From: Sordariomycetes sp. S80-01Y
Taxonomy: Eukaryota; Ascomycota; Sordariomycetes
DNA length: 64,000 bases
Reading direction: 5' to 3'
NCBI GenBank assembly: GCA_037042185.1
Contig: JAXQJY010000029.1
Coordinates: forward strand, 558,001-622,000
Shown here: positions 62,505-64,000 of the stretch, in pieces
Layout of the letters: every line of letters starts with the position of its first letter
How positions within the stretch are numbered: position 1 is the stretch's first letter
Made by a program: the position numbers and the translations under genes
The notes under the pieces: generated by a model
Seen by the model: only the letters and a program-made list of their open reading frames with translations
What the model was told of the DNA's origin: nothing
Database searches by the model: none

Positions 62505-64000
62505 ATGTTGTTCACACATTCCGCCAGCTTTACCTCTCCAGCGCCCCCGGCTGGGCTATCTGCTTCTTCCACGACCACAACAACCACCCACCCGACACTT
62601 ACAGGCACCAGCCCCCCAAACGAGTCGGCTTCTCGCCGTCGTCTGCGGAGACTCAGTCACCTGCGCAGTTACGCCCCTGGTCACCTGCTCTCCCGCGACT
62701 CCAGCTCGACCAGTGGTGGTGAAGGAATCACGCGATCGGCGAGCGACTTCAACAACGTTGCTGCCATTCCAAGATCATCAAGACAGGTTGCCGATACCAA
62801 CAACAGAGCTGCCAATCGACTGACGCTCGTTAACTCGGTGCCCGTCTCTACACGATCATCGAACGCCAGCCACAACAGCAACCTCGGTGCCGGTCACGTT
62901 CTGAACGCAAACGGCCCCGACACCGTCACGACGTCAACCGCCCCTAGCGCAGCCGACGAGCGACAGAGTTCCTCATCGTTGGGAGCGTCGAACCCTATCC
63001 CAGAAAGCACCTCCCAGCCGATTGTTGAGAGCACGCCTGCGTCTGTTGCTGCCCCGTCCGACAACTCTTGCAGTCACCCACTGCAACCCCAGCCAGCCAT
63101 GACCAGGACTAGATCTTCGACGACAGGAGATGTAGCTGGAGTTGCTGCCGCGGCCACTACGGCCGCCACCCAGGCTGATTTCCTGCCCTCAATACGCTTC
63201 AGCGCTTATTACGATCCACGAGCGCAGCGCCCCTCGCTCACGTTCCCCGCCATCAGTCGCACCTTGCCCACGGGTACCGAGTCCATCCGTGTAGGTCGTT
63301 ATTCGGAGCGAGATAGCCAGGGAACGAACAATGCACCCGGAAATCAACCCTCTGCAGCCCCTGTTGGCTTCAAGAGCAAGGTGGTCAGCCGGAGACACTG
63401 CGAATTTTGGTACGAGAACGGAAAGTGGTACATCAAGGATGTCAAGAGCTCATCTGGCACGTTTCTTAATCACATCCGCTTGAGTCCTCCGAGCCAAGAA
63501 AGTAAGGCTTTTGTCGTGGGAGATGGCGATATCGTGCAGCTCGGAATAGATTTCAAGGGCGGCGAGGAGATGATCTTCCGGTGTGTCAAGATGAGAATCG
63601 AGCTAAACCGCGGATGGCAGAACAAGCTCAACACTTTCAAGTATGTTCTCCACGATGTTTTTTGGGCTGAACAGCACTGACGAATACAGCATGGCGGCTC
63701 ACAAAAGGTTACGGACGATGCAGAAGTCCACAGGAACACCGGCGGAAAAGGCTGGATCTTCGTCACAGGATTGCTCAATCTGCCTAAACATGATTGCTGT
63801 AAGTCGGCCTTGTACTTGAGAGTAAGCCCCATCTAACTGTGCTAGCCTTGTCAATCTTTGTTTGTGGCTCCGTGCTCGCACACATGGCACTTCAAGTGCG
63901 TCCGGTCGCTTCTCACGTCGCCTCAATATCCCATCTTCATCTGCCCTAACTGTCGCGCTGGTTGCGATCTTGAGGCTGATGTTGATGACCCCGCCGAGGA
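62505..64000 (+). CDS. FHA-RING E3 ubiquitin ligase (Dma/CHFR type), 3' end outside window
   Basis: Homologue of yeast Dma1/Dma2 and fission yeast Dma1, ligases that read phosphothreonine through an FHA domain and act in the mitotic-exit/septation checkpoint. Exons seen: 62505-63640, 63690-63798 and 63846 to the window end; introns 49 and 47 nt. Residues 1-220 are Ser/Thr-rich and disordered with Arg clusters (ASRRRLRRLSHLRSY). The FHA domain is at about 260-370: RVGRYSER, SKVVSRRHCEFWYENGKWYIKDVKSSSGTFLNHIRLSP (the Arg, SxxH and N/GT surface), then DIVQLGIDF. A RING-H2 begins in exon 2 (CSICLNMIA) and continues in exon 3 with CQSLFVAPCSHTWHFKC and CPNCRAG, so all zinc ligands are inside the window. 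The remainder after DVDDPAEE is cut off. Confidence 0.93.

Noticed and set aside
1-64000. Transposons, CRISPR arrays, rRNA, telomeric repeats, virus-like elements
   Set aside because: No transposase, reverse transcriptase, long terminal repeats, regular spacer arrays, rRNA or TTAGGG arrays were recognised while reading the window.

Overview
The window is nuclear DNA from a filamentous ascomycete (Pezizomycotina), most likely a Sordariomycete. The evidence is gene content rather than a database match: an L-galactonate dehydratase of the fungal galacturonate pathway, short 46-93 nt introns with GT...AG ends and CTAAC/CTGAC branch sites, compact intergenic spacers, a fungal-type Atg16, an Rds1-like ferritin-fold protein, a secreted FAD/berberine-bridge oxidase and a fungal-specific transcription factor. 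I saw no rRNA, tRNA, CRISPR, transposase or virus-like element. Exon models were built by hand from splice sites and reading frame; where I give a total length, the exon lengths sum to whole codons.

Layout. 0-10 kb: L-galactonate dehydratase (+), GPI mannosyltransferase 2 (-), a TATA-driven unknown gene (-), cytosolic glutamyl-tRNA synthetase (+) and a BTB protein (+). 10-22 kb: one uninterrupted 8.9 kb reading frame for an FMP27/Hobbit-type bridge-like lipid-transfer protein (-) and a four-exon small membrane protein (-). 22-30 kb: eIF4B (+), a Golgi pH regulator-like membrane protein (-) and a universal-stress-domain protein (-). 30-36 kb: a gene-poor stretch, then a fungal-specific transcription factor (-) divergent from a short-chain dehydrogenase (+). 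35-44 kb: eIF3 subunit L (-) divergent from the ribosome-maturation GTPase EFL1 (+), then a very intron-rich adenylosuccinate synthetase (+). 45-50 kb: two secreted proteins, Rds1-like (-) and an FAD oxidase (+), on either side of a 1.9 kb spacer. 50-57 kb: the DOT1 histone methyltransferase (+), and ATG16 (-) divergent from VPS16 (+). 57-64 kb: an unusual large protein with a STAND/HeLo-type N terminus (-), a 2.7 kb gene-free region, and an FHA-RING ubiquitin ligase of the Dma/CHFR type (+) cut by the window end.

Most genes are single-copy housekeeping genes for translation, membrane traffic and chromatin. The accessory-looking parts are the 30-34 kb, 45-50 kb and 57-62 kb segments. The points most worth following are: the 18-exon adenylosuccinate synthetase with an 11-nt exon and an altered substrate-loop motif; six near-identical GCATTCCAG sites in about 500 bp (a TEA/AbaA-like signature) in the large spacer before the FHA-RING gene; a 29-bp-arm hairpin at 44.5 kb; the STAND-N-terminus protein without a recognisable NTPase core; and an open, acidic 77-codon extension behind the stop codon of the universal-stress gene.
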